Assembly (NCBI GenBank): GCA_007118235.1
Contig: SKRY01000342.1
Span: forward strand, 1-6,415
DNA length: 6,415 bases
Reading direction: 5' to 3'
From: Candidatus Hydrogenedentota bacterium
GTDB lineage: Bacteria > Hydrogenedentota > Hydrogenedentia > Hydrogenedentales > SLHB01
This document shows positions 1 to 6,415 of this stretch, in pieces. Numbering within the stretch: position 1 is the first letter of the stretch; each line of letters starts with the position of its first letter. The translations under genes and the position numbers were made by a program. Under the pieces are notes generated by a model that ran no database searches, was not told where the DNA came from, and saw nothing but the letters and a program-made list of their open reading frames with translations.

Positions 1-23
1 CTTGCTGGGCTCGGAGTTATTTG

Positions 24-52
24 TTGGTTTGTCAGTCTTATAAGAATATAAT
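24..52 (+). promoter_or_regulatory. Possible sigma70-type promoter for the helicase gene
   Basis: TTGGTT at 24-29 and a perfect TATAAT at 47-52 are separated by 17 bases, the usual spacing. The -35 box matches the consensus at only three positions. The surrounding 120 bases are about 33% GC by hand count, so a TATAAT could arise by chance. If used, transcription would start near base 59 and leave a leader of about 195 bases before the helicase start, containing the 9-base repeat and the hairpin. Low confidence. Confidence 0.25.
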
Positions 53-105
53 TATTAACACACAATACTGCCCCTTTAGCTCCAGATATAACATCTTTCC
101 TATAT

Positions 106-175
106 TCTTCTATTATCTTTGCGATCTCTGTGCCTCTGTGGTTCAAATCTTGTCCATCTTGTAAATCCTGTCCAT
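106..175. repeat. Degenerate 9-base-periodic intergenic repeat
   Basis: Consecutive 9-base blocks resemble one another: ATCTTTGCG (115-123), ATCTCTGTG (124-132), CCTCTGTGG (133-141), a 7-base break, then CTTGTCCAT (149-157), CTTGTAAAT (158-166) and CCTGTCCAT (167-175). TCTTCTATT (106-114) fits loosely in front. A related stretch, ATCCTGTCCCCCAT, lies at 217-230. On the bottom strand this reads as 'ccacagaggcacagagatcgc' and 'ggacaggatttacaagatgg' type sequence, which I recognise as a widespread class of short interspersed repeat next to genes in environmental bacteria. That recognition is from memory and not from a search. It sits at the step from AT-rich to GC-rich sequence. Confidence 0.6.
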
Positions 176-197
176 TCCCCCTCTCCGCGCCCTTGAC

Positions 198-217
198 TAC
201 TGAACATCTTTTCAGTA
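198..217 (+). promoter_or_regulatory. Perfect 7-base inverted repeat in the helicase leader
   Basis: TACTGAA (198-204) and TTCAGTA (211-217) are exact reverse complements around a 6-base loop. The right arm ends 38 bases before the helicase ATG. There is no U-run after it, so it does not look like a terminator. It could be a small RNA hairpin in the leader or a dyad operator. No regulator is evident beyond the winged helix carried by the helicase itself. Confidence 0.35.
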
Positions 218-255
218 TCCTGTCCCCCATCGCAACCAGAGGGAGGGCGCGTCCC

Positions 256-2850
256 ATGAAAATGAGCGAGCTTGTCCGGTACGGCATCCCGCCCGAGATC
301 CTCCGCCTGTGGGAGGAAGGGGAAAGCGATCGGCTGTTGCCGTTGCAGGAGGCGGCGGTGAAGGCGCACGGCCTGTTCGACAGGGGCAACCTGCTGTTTC
401 AGGCCCCGACGAGTTCGGGCAAGACCTTCATCGGCGAGATGGCGGCGCTGCAAACGGCATTGCGCCGGAAGAAAGTAGTGTACCTCGTGCCGCTGAAGGC
501 GTTGGCGGGGGAGAAATACCGGCTGTTGCGGGAGAAGTACGAGCCCTACGGCGTGAAGGTCATCGTGTCGTCGCGCGATCACCGCGAACACGACGGCGCC
601 TTCGAGGCGGGCGATTTCTCCATCGCCGTGGTGGTGTACGAGAAGCTGGCGCAATTGCTCGTGCGGCGGCCGGAACGCCTGCACGAGATCGAGCTGGTCA
701 TCGCCGATGAACTCGAAATCCTGTCGGACCCCGACCGGGGCGCGGCGGCGGAATTGCTGCTGACGCGGGTGGTGCAGGCAGGCGCGCGGGTGATTGGCCT
801 TTCCGCGGTGCTGGGCGGAGCGGACCGCCTCGCGGAATGGATGGACGCCCGGCTCGCGGCGCACGACCGTCGGCCCGTCGAGCTGCGCTACGGCGTGATT
901 CACGAAGGCGTGTTCCGTTACCGCACGTACAACGCCCTTGGCGAGGCGGAGGAACCCGCCGCGGACGCGGAATCCGAATCCGTGTGGGACCTCGTGACGC
1001 AAAACCTGCTGGCCTTCGTGGAGCGGGGCGAGTCCTGCCTTGTGTTCGTGAAGGCGCGGCGCGAATCGCGGCTCGGCGCGGAGCGGTTGGCGGAACGGCT
1101 GGACCGGCCCGCAGCCGCGGAGGCCATCGAGGCGCTGCGCGGGCTCGAACCGACGCATTCCCGCGAATGCCTGTTGAACACGCTGAACAGCGGCGTGGCC
1201 TTTCACAATGCGGATCTGGCGCCGGAGGAACGCCACGTGGTCGAGGAGGCGTTTCGCCGGGGCGAGGTGAAGGCGCTGGTCTCGACGAGCACGCTCGCGC
1301 AAGGGCTCAATCTGCCCGCGCGCAACGTCTTTCTCTCGACGGACAAATGGCGCTACGACCCGCGCTTCGGCATGCCCTGGAAGACGCCCATCCTCCGCTC
1401 GGAATACGAGAACATGAGCGGACGGGCCGGGCGCTATGGCGCGGGCCACGATTTCGGACGGGCCATTCTGATCGCGCCGACGGCGTTTGATTGCGAGGCG
1501 TTGTGGCGGCGCTATGTGGAGGGCGCGCGGGAACGCATCGAGCCGCGGCTGACGCGCGAACCGCTCGGCGATCACGTGCTCCGGGCCATCGCGGCGCGCG
1601 CATGCCAGACGGAGCCCGAACTGCAACGCTTCTTTCACCGCACGCTGACGGGCTGTTGGATTTGGCGCGAGACCTTGAGCCCGGCCGAGAGCGAGGCCCG
1701 CGTGCGCGATGCGTTGGACCAGGCCATCGAGGCGGGCATGGCGGCGCGCGGCGCCCACCATCGCTTGGAGGTCACGCCGGTGGGCCAGGCCGTGGCGGCC
1801 AAGGGCATCGCCATGGAGACGGCGGGCGAACTCCAGCATTGGCTGCGGGCAACCGGCGGCGGACCGTGGCCGGACGTGGACCTGCTCCTCGCGGCCGCCC
1901 TCACCCCATGCGGCCGCATGCTTCACGCCGCGTTGTCCGCCCGCGAATACGCGCACGCCGAGTACCTGGCCTGGCTCAAGCGTCTGACGGCGGACGAGCC
2001 CTTGGACGCGGACACGCCCCTCAACCGCCTGCGCCAGACCGTCACGCAACCCTTCTTTGAAGAGGTCCGCGCCGTCAAGGTGGCCTTGCTGTTGCTCGAA
2101 TGGATGGACCACGCCTCGATGTACGCGCTGGAAGAACGGTTCGCCGTGTTCGGCGGACAAGTGCTCGCGGCGGCCGACCAACTGGGCTGGCTGTTGGACG
2201 CGGCGGCGGCGTTGGCGGAAGCCTCCGGCGCGGACGAGACCCTCGTGCGGCGCATCGCCACGCTTGCGGAACGGGTCCAGCACGGATTGCGGGAAGAGGC
2301 GTTGCCCTTGGCCCGGCTCAACCTGCCCGGCCTGACACGGAACGCCATCGCGGCCCTCGCGGCGGATGGGCTGACGGATCCCGGGGCCATCGCGCAATGC
2401 GGCGCGGCCGCGCTCACTCGTCACGTGCCCACGGAGACGGCCCGGGAACTCCAGCGCTGGGCGGAGCAACACCAGCCCCCGCCGGAGGCGCCCCCTGCGT
2501 CCACGGAACCCGTCCTGGTCGTGAGCGACGCCCGGCCCGGTGAAATCCGCCTCGACGGCGTGGTCATCCCCGTGCAAGAAAAGCAGTACCGCCTCATCCG
2601 CGCGCTGGCCGAGCGGCCCGGTGAATGCGTATCGCACGAGACCTTGTACGAAGCCATCTGGGGCGAGACCATCGTGGAGCCGAACCAGCGCCATTTCCAG
2701 AAAGGCCAGCTCACCAAACGCATCGCCAAGGCGCGCCCGGAGCGCAAGAACCTCATCCGCGCCATCCCCAAACGCGGCCTCCTGCTCGACCTGGCCCCAG
2801 CCCAAGTCCGCCTCGACGCGGTGTGTGCCGTGAGGGAAACTTGCACATGA
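256..2850 (+). CDS. Ski2/Hel308-like superfamily 2 helicase with C-terminal winged helix
   Basis: An 864-residue ATP-dependent nucleic-acid helicase. Motifs occur in order: LLPLQ near 27-31; motif I APTSSGKT (50-57); motif Ia LVPLKALAGEKY; motif II ADELE with D151-E152; motif III LSAVL (182-186); motif IV CLVFVKARR from 261; motif V STSTLAQGLNLPARN (343-357); motif VI ENMSGRAGRYG (385-395). The spacing and the QGLNLPA and MSGRAGR signatures are typical of Ski2/Hel308/Brr2 enzymes. After a long helical region, residues about 684-708 (LPLARLNLPGLTRN, then AADGLTD) resemble the helix-hairpin-helix end of Hel308. Residues about 762-855 (ALAERPGECVSHETLYEAIWG) resemble the OmpR/PhoB DNA-binding winged helix. 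Start: GGGAGG at 241-246 is 9 bases before the ATG. The frame is open back to 130, but that part runs through repeat. Motif II ends in Glu, not the usual His. Family is certain; substrate and role are not. Confidence 0.9.
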   Translation: MKMSELVRYGIPPEILRLWEEGESDRLLPLQEAAVKAHGLFDRGNLLFQAPTSSGKTFIGEMAALQTALRRKKVVYLVPLKALAGEKYRLLREKYEPYGVKVIVSSRDHREHDGAFEAGDFSIAVVVYEKLAQLLVRRPERLHEIELVIADELEILSDPDRGAAAELLLTRVVQAGARVIGLSAVLGGADRLAEWMDARLAAHDRRPVELRYGVIHEGVFRYRTYNALGEAEEPAADAESESVWDLVTQNLLAFVERGESCLVFVKARRESRLGAERLAERLDRPAAAEAIEALRGLEPTHSRECLLNTLNSGVAFHNADLAPEERHVVEEAFRRGEVKALVSTSTLAQGLNLPARNVFLSTDKWRYDPRFGMPWKTPILRSEYENMSGRAGRYGAGHDFGRAILIAPTAFDCEALWRRYVEGARERIEPRLTREPLGDHVLRAIAARACQTEPELQRFFHRTLTGCWIWRETLSPAESEARVRDALDQAIEAGMAARGAHHRLEVTPVGQAVAAKGIAMETAGELQHWLRATGGGPWPDVDLLLAAALTPCGRMLHAALSAREYAHAEYLAWLKRLTADEPLDADTPLNRLRQTVTQPFFEEVRAVKVALLLLEWMDHASMYALEERFAVFGGQVLAAADQLGWLLDAAAALAEASGADETLVRRIATLAERVQHGLREEALPLARLNLPGLTRNAIAALAADGLTDPGAIAQCGAAALTRHVPTETARELQRWAEQHQPPPEAPPASTEPVLVVSDARPGEIRLDGVVIPVQEKQYRLIRALAERPGECVSHETLYEAIWGETIVEPNQRHFQKGQLTKRIAKARPERKNLIRAIPKRGLLLDLAPAQVRLDAVCAVRETCT

Positions 2851-3027
2851 CTCATGGGATGGAGAAGATGAAGGAGGGGCGGTGGCAGCTCCCCGCGTTC
2901 CGGCGCGTCCGGGTCTATTCGCGATTAGTTCGCTGCCGTTGAAGGGAGTATGGAGGCTGTTGGCGATTTCAACAACGGATGAGACATCCCCTTCCCGTTC
3001 TTGGCGCTCACTGAGGAGGCTTCACCC

Positions 3028-3450
3028 ATGAACACGCGAGAGTTTGTCTTTGAGAAAACCATACTGATCCTCATCTCACTCCTTGCCGCGGCCGCTATGT
3101 TCGCGTACCTCACCTTTGAGGCCAAGACGGTGTCCGTTCGAAGAGATGTCTCCAGACTCTTCCAAAGCCCGGAGTATCAAGAAGTCGAAGTCAACCGGCT
3201 CGAGTCCCGCGAGGAGCCGCTTCCCATCCCGGGCAGGGTCCTACTCACTGTGCTCACCGCTATTGGGTATCCGGTTGTCGCTTCCGTTGTGGTTGCCTTC
3301 TGCGCCCGGCTGCGAAGGTGGGCTTACCGCACCAGCGAAGACGCGTGGGACGACAAGGCGCGCTTGGAATACGGGGCTATCTGGCCCGTGACCCTCGTGG
3401 CATGCCTAATCGTCTACGTCTTTCTCGGCATCATCCATCGCGTCTTCTGA
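3028..3450 (+). CDS. Small three-pass membrane protein of unknown function
   Basis: A 140-residue protein that I do not recognise. Three hydrophobic stretches are evident: about 11-30 (ILILISLLAAAAMFAYLTF), 71-93 (LLTVLTAIGYPVVASVVVAF) and 116-136 (WPVTLVACLIVYVFLGII). Between the first two is a charged, soluble loop of about 40 residues (31-70) rich in Arg and Glu with a SREEPLPIP segment. Between the second and third is a shorter basic-then-acidic loop (RLRRW, then EDAWDDKARLE). There is no cleavable signal peptide motif; the first segment looks like an anchor. Start: GAGGAGG at 3013-3019 lies 8 bases before this ATG, so the in-frame TTG at 3001 is unlikely. By hand count the gene is 58% GC, lower than lines sampled in the helicase, suggesting a different history. 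It lies 86 bases before the CHAT gene on the same strand and may be its membrane partner or target, which is inference only. Confidence 0.75.
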   Translation: MNTREFVFEKTILILISLLAAAAMFAYLTFEAKTVSVRRDVSRLFQSPEYQEVEVNRLESREEPLPIPGRVLLTVLTAIGYPVVASVVVAFCARLRRWAYRTSEDAWDDKARLEYGAIWPVTLVACLIVYVFLGIIHRVF

Positions 3451-3466
3451 GCGGCCGATCGGATCC

Positions 3467-3495
3467 TTGCGTACCTGCGAAGCCTGCGTTATGCT
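3467..3495 (+). promoter_or_regulatory. Candidate promoter of the CHAT/STAND gene
   Basis: TTGCGT (3467-3472) and TATGCT (3490-3495) are 17 bases apart, matching the consensus at three and four positions. Transcription would start near 3502, about 35 bases before the ATG at 3537. A 6-base inverted repeat, TTATGC (3489-3494) and GCATAA (3515-3520), overlaps the -10 box and the likely start site, as an operator would. Both motifs are weak, so this is a suggestion. A CCGATCGG palindrome lies just upstream at 3455-3462. Confidence 0.3.
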
Positions 3496-3536
3496 AATGA
3501 TGCCATGCGGCGATGCATAATCTCGGGAGCCTTTCG

Positions 3537-6415
3537 ATGCACACGTTACTTGTCCAGCACATTCTGGAGAGCAATCCGCCCGAGTTCACAGTCATCCGCC
3601 ACGAACCTTACCAACCCGCGCGCGAACCGGTGAAGGTGACGCCACCCGATGGGTTTCCCGTTGAGGGACGGCCCAATAGCGATCTCCGCCGCGAATTGCG
3701 CTGGTACCTTGAGACGTTTCTGGAGTATCCCTTTCACCCCGAGACGGACCACGCCGATCGGGTGCTCGACGCCTTGAAGGCATGGGGCGAGACGGCCTTC
3801 GAGGCGCTATTCAACGCGGGCCAGGCGCGCGACTTCTACCGGGACGCCACACGGGACGGCCTTCAGGCCTTGAGCATCCGGGTCGTGGCCGATGACCCGC
3901 ACGTCCTTGCCTGGCCTTGGGAAGCGCTACACGATCCCCAGCACGGGTACCTCGCGCACCACTGTCACATCGAGCGGCAACTCGCCAGCACCCCGGATCC
4001 CTTGCCGCTGCCCGACAGCCTTCCCCAGGATCAAATCAACATCCTGCTGGTGACGGCCCGCCCCTACCCGCATGACGTACAGTACCGCTCCATTTCCCGG
4101 CCCCTGGTCGATCTGATCGCCGAAAAGCGGTTGCCCGCCGAAGTGACTCTGTTGCGGCCGCCGACCCTTGAACGCTTGCGGGAAGTGCTCAGGGAACGCC
4201 CCGGCTACTTCCATCTCGTGCATTTTGACGGCCACGGCGGATACGGCCCGATTTCGGACACGTCTGAAGCAGCCGCCGCCTTGGCCGAATCCGCGGCGCC
4301 GCACGCCTTCCGGGGCTCGCAAGGTTGTCTTGTCTTTGAGACGCCGAATGGCGACGCCAAGCTGGTTCCCGCTGACATCCTAAGCGCCCTGTTACGCGAA
4401 CACCGCATCCCGGCCATGGTGTTGAACGCGTGCCAGTCGGCCACGATAGACGAGCACGCCGAGGACGCCTTCGCCTCCGTCGCCGCCTCGGCCGTCCGGG
4501 CGGGCGTCCGCTCCGTCGTGGCCATGGGGTATTCCCTTTACGTGAGCGGCGCGCAACAGTTTCTTCCCGAGTTCTACCGGGAGCTGTTCGAAACGGGCAG
4601 CCTCGGCGAACCGGTCCGCGCGGGCCGCCAACAGATGCTCGCCGAGCCCGGCCGCGTCTGCGCGCGCGGGGCGTTTCCTTTGCAGGATTGGCTGGTCCCC
4701 GTGGTCTATCAGCAGCATGCCGCCGATTTACGCTTTCTCGGCGAACCCAAGCCAGACGCCAGTCAACAGCACGCCGTGGACGAGTCCCGCCTGCCGGAAG
4801 AGGCGCGCGCCACGGAGAGCCCTTACGGCTTCATTGGCCGCGACGGGGCCATCCTCCAACTGGAACGCGCCATGCGCGGCCCGGCCCCGGCCATCCTGGT
4901 CCACGGCATTGGCGGGACCGGCAAGACCACGCTGGCGGCCGGTTTCCTGCGTTGGCTGGAGCAAACCAACGGCCTTGGCGCGGGCTGCTTGTGGTTCGCC
5001 TTCAACGACATCCGCTCCGCGGAATACGTTCTCAACCGCACGGGGGAAGCCCTGGGCGCCCCGGACATCGCGGCCTGGAACACGGAACAGAAGCTCGACG
5101 TGCTCAGCCGGGCCTTGCGCGAAAACCCGGTGGTCATGGTCTGGGACAACTTCGAGTCGGCCGCGGGCAATGAAGCCGCCGGCGTCGATCCCTTGCTGAC
5201 GCCGGAGGATCGCGAAACGCTCATCGAATGGCTGCGCCGGCTGCGCGGCGGCAAGACGAAGGTCCTCGTCACCAGCCGGAGCGAGGAGTCGTGGCTGACG
5301 TCCGAGCTGCGCCGCCGCGTCGAACTGGGCGGACTGCAAGGCGAGGAGCGCTGGGAGTTCTGCGCCGCTATTCTCGACGGACTCGGGGTCAAGATCAACC
5401 GGGACGACACGGATCTGAGCGAACTCATGGACACCCTCGGCGGTCACCCACTGCTCATGGGGGCGATCCTGCCGCGGCTCGAACGCGAATCCGCCGGGAC
5501 CGTGCTGAAGGCCATTCAAGAAAACATCGCGCGCTACGATTCCGCCACAACGGCCACCCTTCGCTTCATCGAGGACACCCTGCCGGCCGAGCTTCGGCCG
5601 TTGTTGATCCCCTTGGCGCTACATGAGCGGTATGCGGACGCCGATTACATGGCGCACATGGCCAACTTCGTGGGCAGCGGCGCGCCGGGCCGGGAGACGA
5701 TTGACCGGTTCTTTACAGCCCTCGCGACGGCGGGCCTCGTGCGGCATATCGGACACTCCATCCACGAACTCCACCCCGCGCTGACCAGCCACCTGCGCGC
5801 CGGGGCGCTGGCCAATGCCGAACCGGCAGACCGCGAGGCCTGGAGCCGCGCCTTCACCGACACAATGGGCTCGGTGGCCGATGAATTGGGTCCCCGGCCG
5901 CTACACGAGCAGCGCTTTCAGTTGTATCTCCACGAGGCGAATTTCCACCGCGCCCGCCAACTTGCCGAGGATCTGGAAATGGGCAGCGATTTCGCCGTGC
6001 TGACGCAATGCCTCGCGGTTTACGCGCAGAACACACGAAACTTCGATAGCGCTGAACGGCTCTACCAACGTTTGGCGGAAAACCGAGCCGCGCAAGGCGA
6101 TCGCGAAGGAGAGGCCGGGGCCTACCACCAACTGGGCAACATCGGCTTCTTGCGCCGCGATTTTGATCAAGCCGGGCAGTGGTACCGCAAGTCACTCGAA
6201 ATCAAGGAAAAGCTGGGCAACGAGCACGGCGCCGCCACAACCTACCACCAACTCGGCATCGTCGCCCAGGAGCGCCGTGATTTCGACCAGGCCGAGCAGT
6301 GGTACCGCAAGGCGCTCGAAATCGAGGAAAAGCTGGGCGACGAGCATGGCGCGGCCACAACCTACCACCAACTCGGCATCGTCGCCGAGGAGCGCCGTGA
6401 TTTCGACAGCGCCGA
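3537..6415 (+). CDS. CHAT protease - STAND (NB-ARC-like) NTPase - TPR protein, 3' partial
   Basis: The first 959 residues of an NLR-like protein; the window ends mid-frame and I found no stop. The CHAT (caspase-like cysteine protease) domain spans about 112-392: LSIRVV, then WPWEALHDP (126-134), the catalytic-His motif HFDGHGG (H233), the catalytic-Cys motif LNACQSA (C299), and a closing DWLVPVVY near 385. The NTPase opens with FIGRD (432-436), then Walker A GIGGTGKTT (457-465, K463), Walker B VVMVWDNFE (D537), sensor KVLVTSR (575-581), a GLPL-like GGHPLLM (635-641) and a winged-helix HELHPAL (743-749, H746). TPRs start near 794 and become regular 40-residue units from 863. CHAT would be the effector, the NTPase the switch and the TPRs the sensor. 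Start: GGGAG (3525-3529) is 7 bases before ATG 3537; an in-frame ATG at 3513 would add eight residues. Domain calls are firm; a defence or death role is inferred. Confidence 0.92.
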   Translation, partial: MHTLLVQHILESNPPEFTVIRHEPYQPAREPVKVTPPDGFPVEGRPNSDLRRELRWYLETFLEYPFHPETDHADRVLDALKAWGETAFEALFNAGQARDFYRDATRDGLQALSIRVVADDPHVLAWPWEALHDPQHGYLAHHCHIERQLASTPDPLPLPDSLPQDQINILLVTARPYPHDVQYRSISRPLVDLIAEKRLPAEVTLLRPPTLERLREVLRERPGYFHLVHFDGHGGYGPISDTSEAAAALAESAAPHAFRGSQGCLVFETPNGDAKLVPADILSALLREHRIPAMVLNACQSATIDEHAEDAFASVAASAVRAGVRSVVAMGYSLYVSGAQQFLPEFYRELFETGSLGEPVRAGRQQMLAEPGRVCARGAFPLQDWLVPVVYQQHAADLRFLGEPKPDASQQHAVDESRLPEEARATESPYGFIGRDGAILQLERAMRGPAPAILVHGIGGTGKTTLAAGFLRWLEQTNGLGAGCLWFAFNDIRSAEYVLNRTGEALGAPDIAAWNTEQKLDVLSRALRENPVVMVWDNFESAAGNEAAGVDPLLTPEDRETLIEWLRRLRGGKTKVLVTSRSEESWLTSELRRRVELGGLQGEERWEFCAAILDGLGVKINRDDTDLSELMDTLGGHPLLMGAILPRLERESAGTVLKAIQENIARYDSATTATLRFIEDTLPAELRPLLIPLALHERYADADYMAHMANFVGSGAPGRETIDRFFTALATAGLVRHIGHSIHELHPALTSHLRAGALANAEPADREAWSRAFTDTMGSVADELGPRPLHEQRFQLYLHEANFHRARQLAEDLEMGSDFAVLTQCLAVYAQNTRNFDSAERLYQRLAENRAAQGDREGEAGAYHQLGNIGFLRRDFDQAGQWYRKSLEIKEKLGNEHGAATTYHQLGIVAQERRDFDQAEQWYRKALEIEEKLGDEHGAATTYHQLGIVAEERRDFDSA
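6123..6415 (+). repeat. Tandem 120-base TPR-coding repeats
   Basis: Units start at 6123, 6243 and 6363, each opening with codons for YHQLG and encoding 40 residues (YHQLGIVAQERRDFDQAEQW, then YRKALEIEEKLGDEHGAATT in the second unit). By hand comparison, units one and two differ at about 20 of 120 bases, and units two and three at about 4 of the 53 bases visible. An older, diverged TPR lies just before (about 6000-6122). The array continues past the window edge, so the copy number is unknown. Forty-residue spacing is typical of kinesin-light-chain-like TPRs in STAND proteins. Confidence 0.9.

Noticed and set aside
106..175. CRISPR array
   Set aside because: The repeat unit is 9 bases and directly tandem, with no spacers.
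130..255. Upstream ATG at 130 adding 42 residues to the helicase
   Set aside because: This segment runs through the 9-base repeat and hairpin and reads as low-quality Cys/Ser/Pro sequence. The ATG at 256 has GGGAGG at a good distance and begins the family-like N terminus.
100..2805. Bottom-strand 901-residue open frame opposite the helicase
   Set aside because: It is antisense to a gene with all helicase motifs, is very rich in Arg, Gly, His and Pro, and shows no domain. Long antisense frames are expected opposite GC-rich genes.
2851..3027. Transcription terminator after the helicase
   Set aside because: Only a 5-base stem (TGTTG 2958-2962 with CAACA 2970-2974) was found, with no U-run. I see no convincing terminator in this gap.
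3028..3450. Bacterial gasdermin beside a protease
   Set aside because: The protein is 140 residues with three hydrophobic helices, not the roughly 250-residue beta-rich gasdermin fold.
4430..5519. Overlapping frames on both strands inside the CHAT/STAND gene (for example 4430-5173 + and 4728-5519 -)
   Set aside because: They are shadows of the frame that carries CHAT and NTPase motifs without interruption.
3537..6415. Type III-E CRISPR (Craspase) TPR-CHAT
   Set aside because: Here CHAT is N-terminal and joined to a STAND NTPase, and no Cas gene or array lies in the window.

Overview
The window holds three genes on the + strand plus a short AT-rich leader. It looks like a piece of a GC-rich bacterial genome. 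By hand count, two 60-base lines inside the first gene are 73% and 77% GC, while the first 120 bases are 33% GC. The mix of a Ski2-type helicase, a CHAT/NTPase/TPR protein and a 9-base-periodic intergenic repeat (bottom strand reading accacagaggcacagag) fits large-genome environmental bacteria such as planctomycetes or related candidate phyla. No marker gene fixes the taxon, so that placement is inference.

Layout. Bases 1-255 are a non-coding or doubtful leader with an AT-rich stretch, a possible promoter, a 9-base-periodic repeat and a small hairpin. Bases 256-2850 encode an 864-residue superfamily 2 helicase of the Ski2/Hel308 type, with a helix-hairpin-helix-like segment and a C-terminal OmpR/PhoB-type winged helix. 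Bases 2851-3027 are intergenic. Bases 3028-3450 encode a 140-residue protein with three predicted membrane segments that I do not recognise. Bases 3451-3536 are intergenic and carry a candidate promoter. From 3537 to the window end an uninterrupted frame encodes at least 959 residues of a CHAT protease - STAND NTPase (NB-ARC-like) - TPR protein, cut off inside its TPR array by the window edge.

How they may work together. The last protein has the build of a bacterial NLR-like sensor: a caspase-like CHAT effector at the N terminus, a nucleotide-driven switch in the middle and a TPR sensor at the C terminus. Directly upstream is a small multi-pass membrane protein with a soluble charged loop, which could be the protease's target or partner. 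Upstream of that is a helicase with an extra DNA-binding module. Together these could be a defence or programmed-death locus. This is inferred from domain content and order. The gaps of 177 and 86 bases show that the genes are not a tightly overlapping operon.
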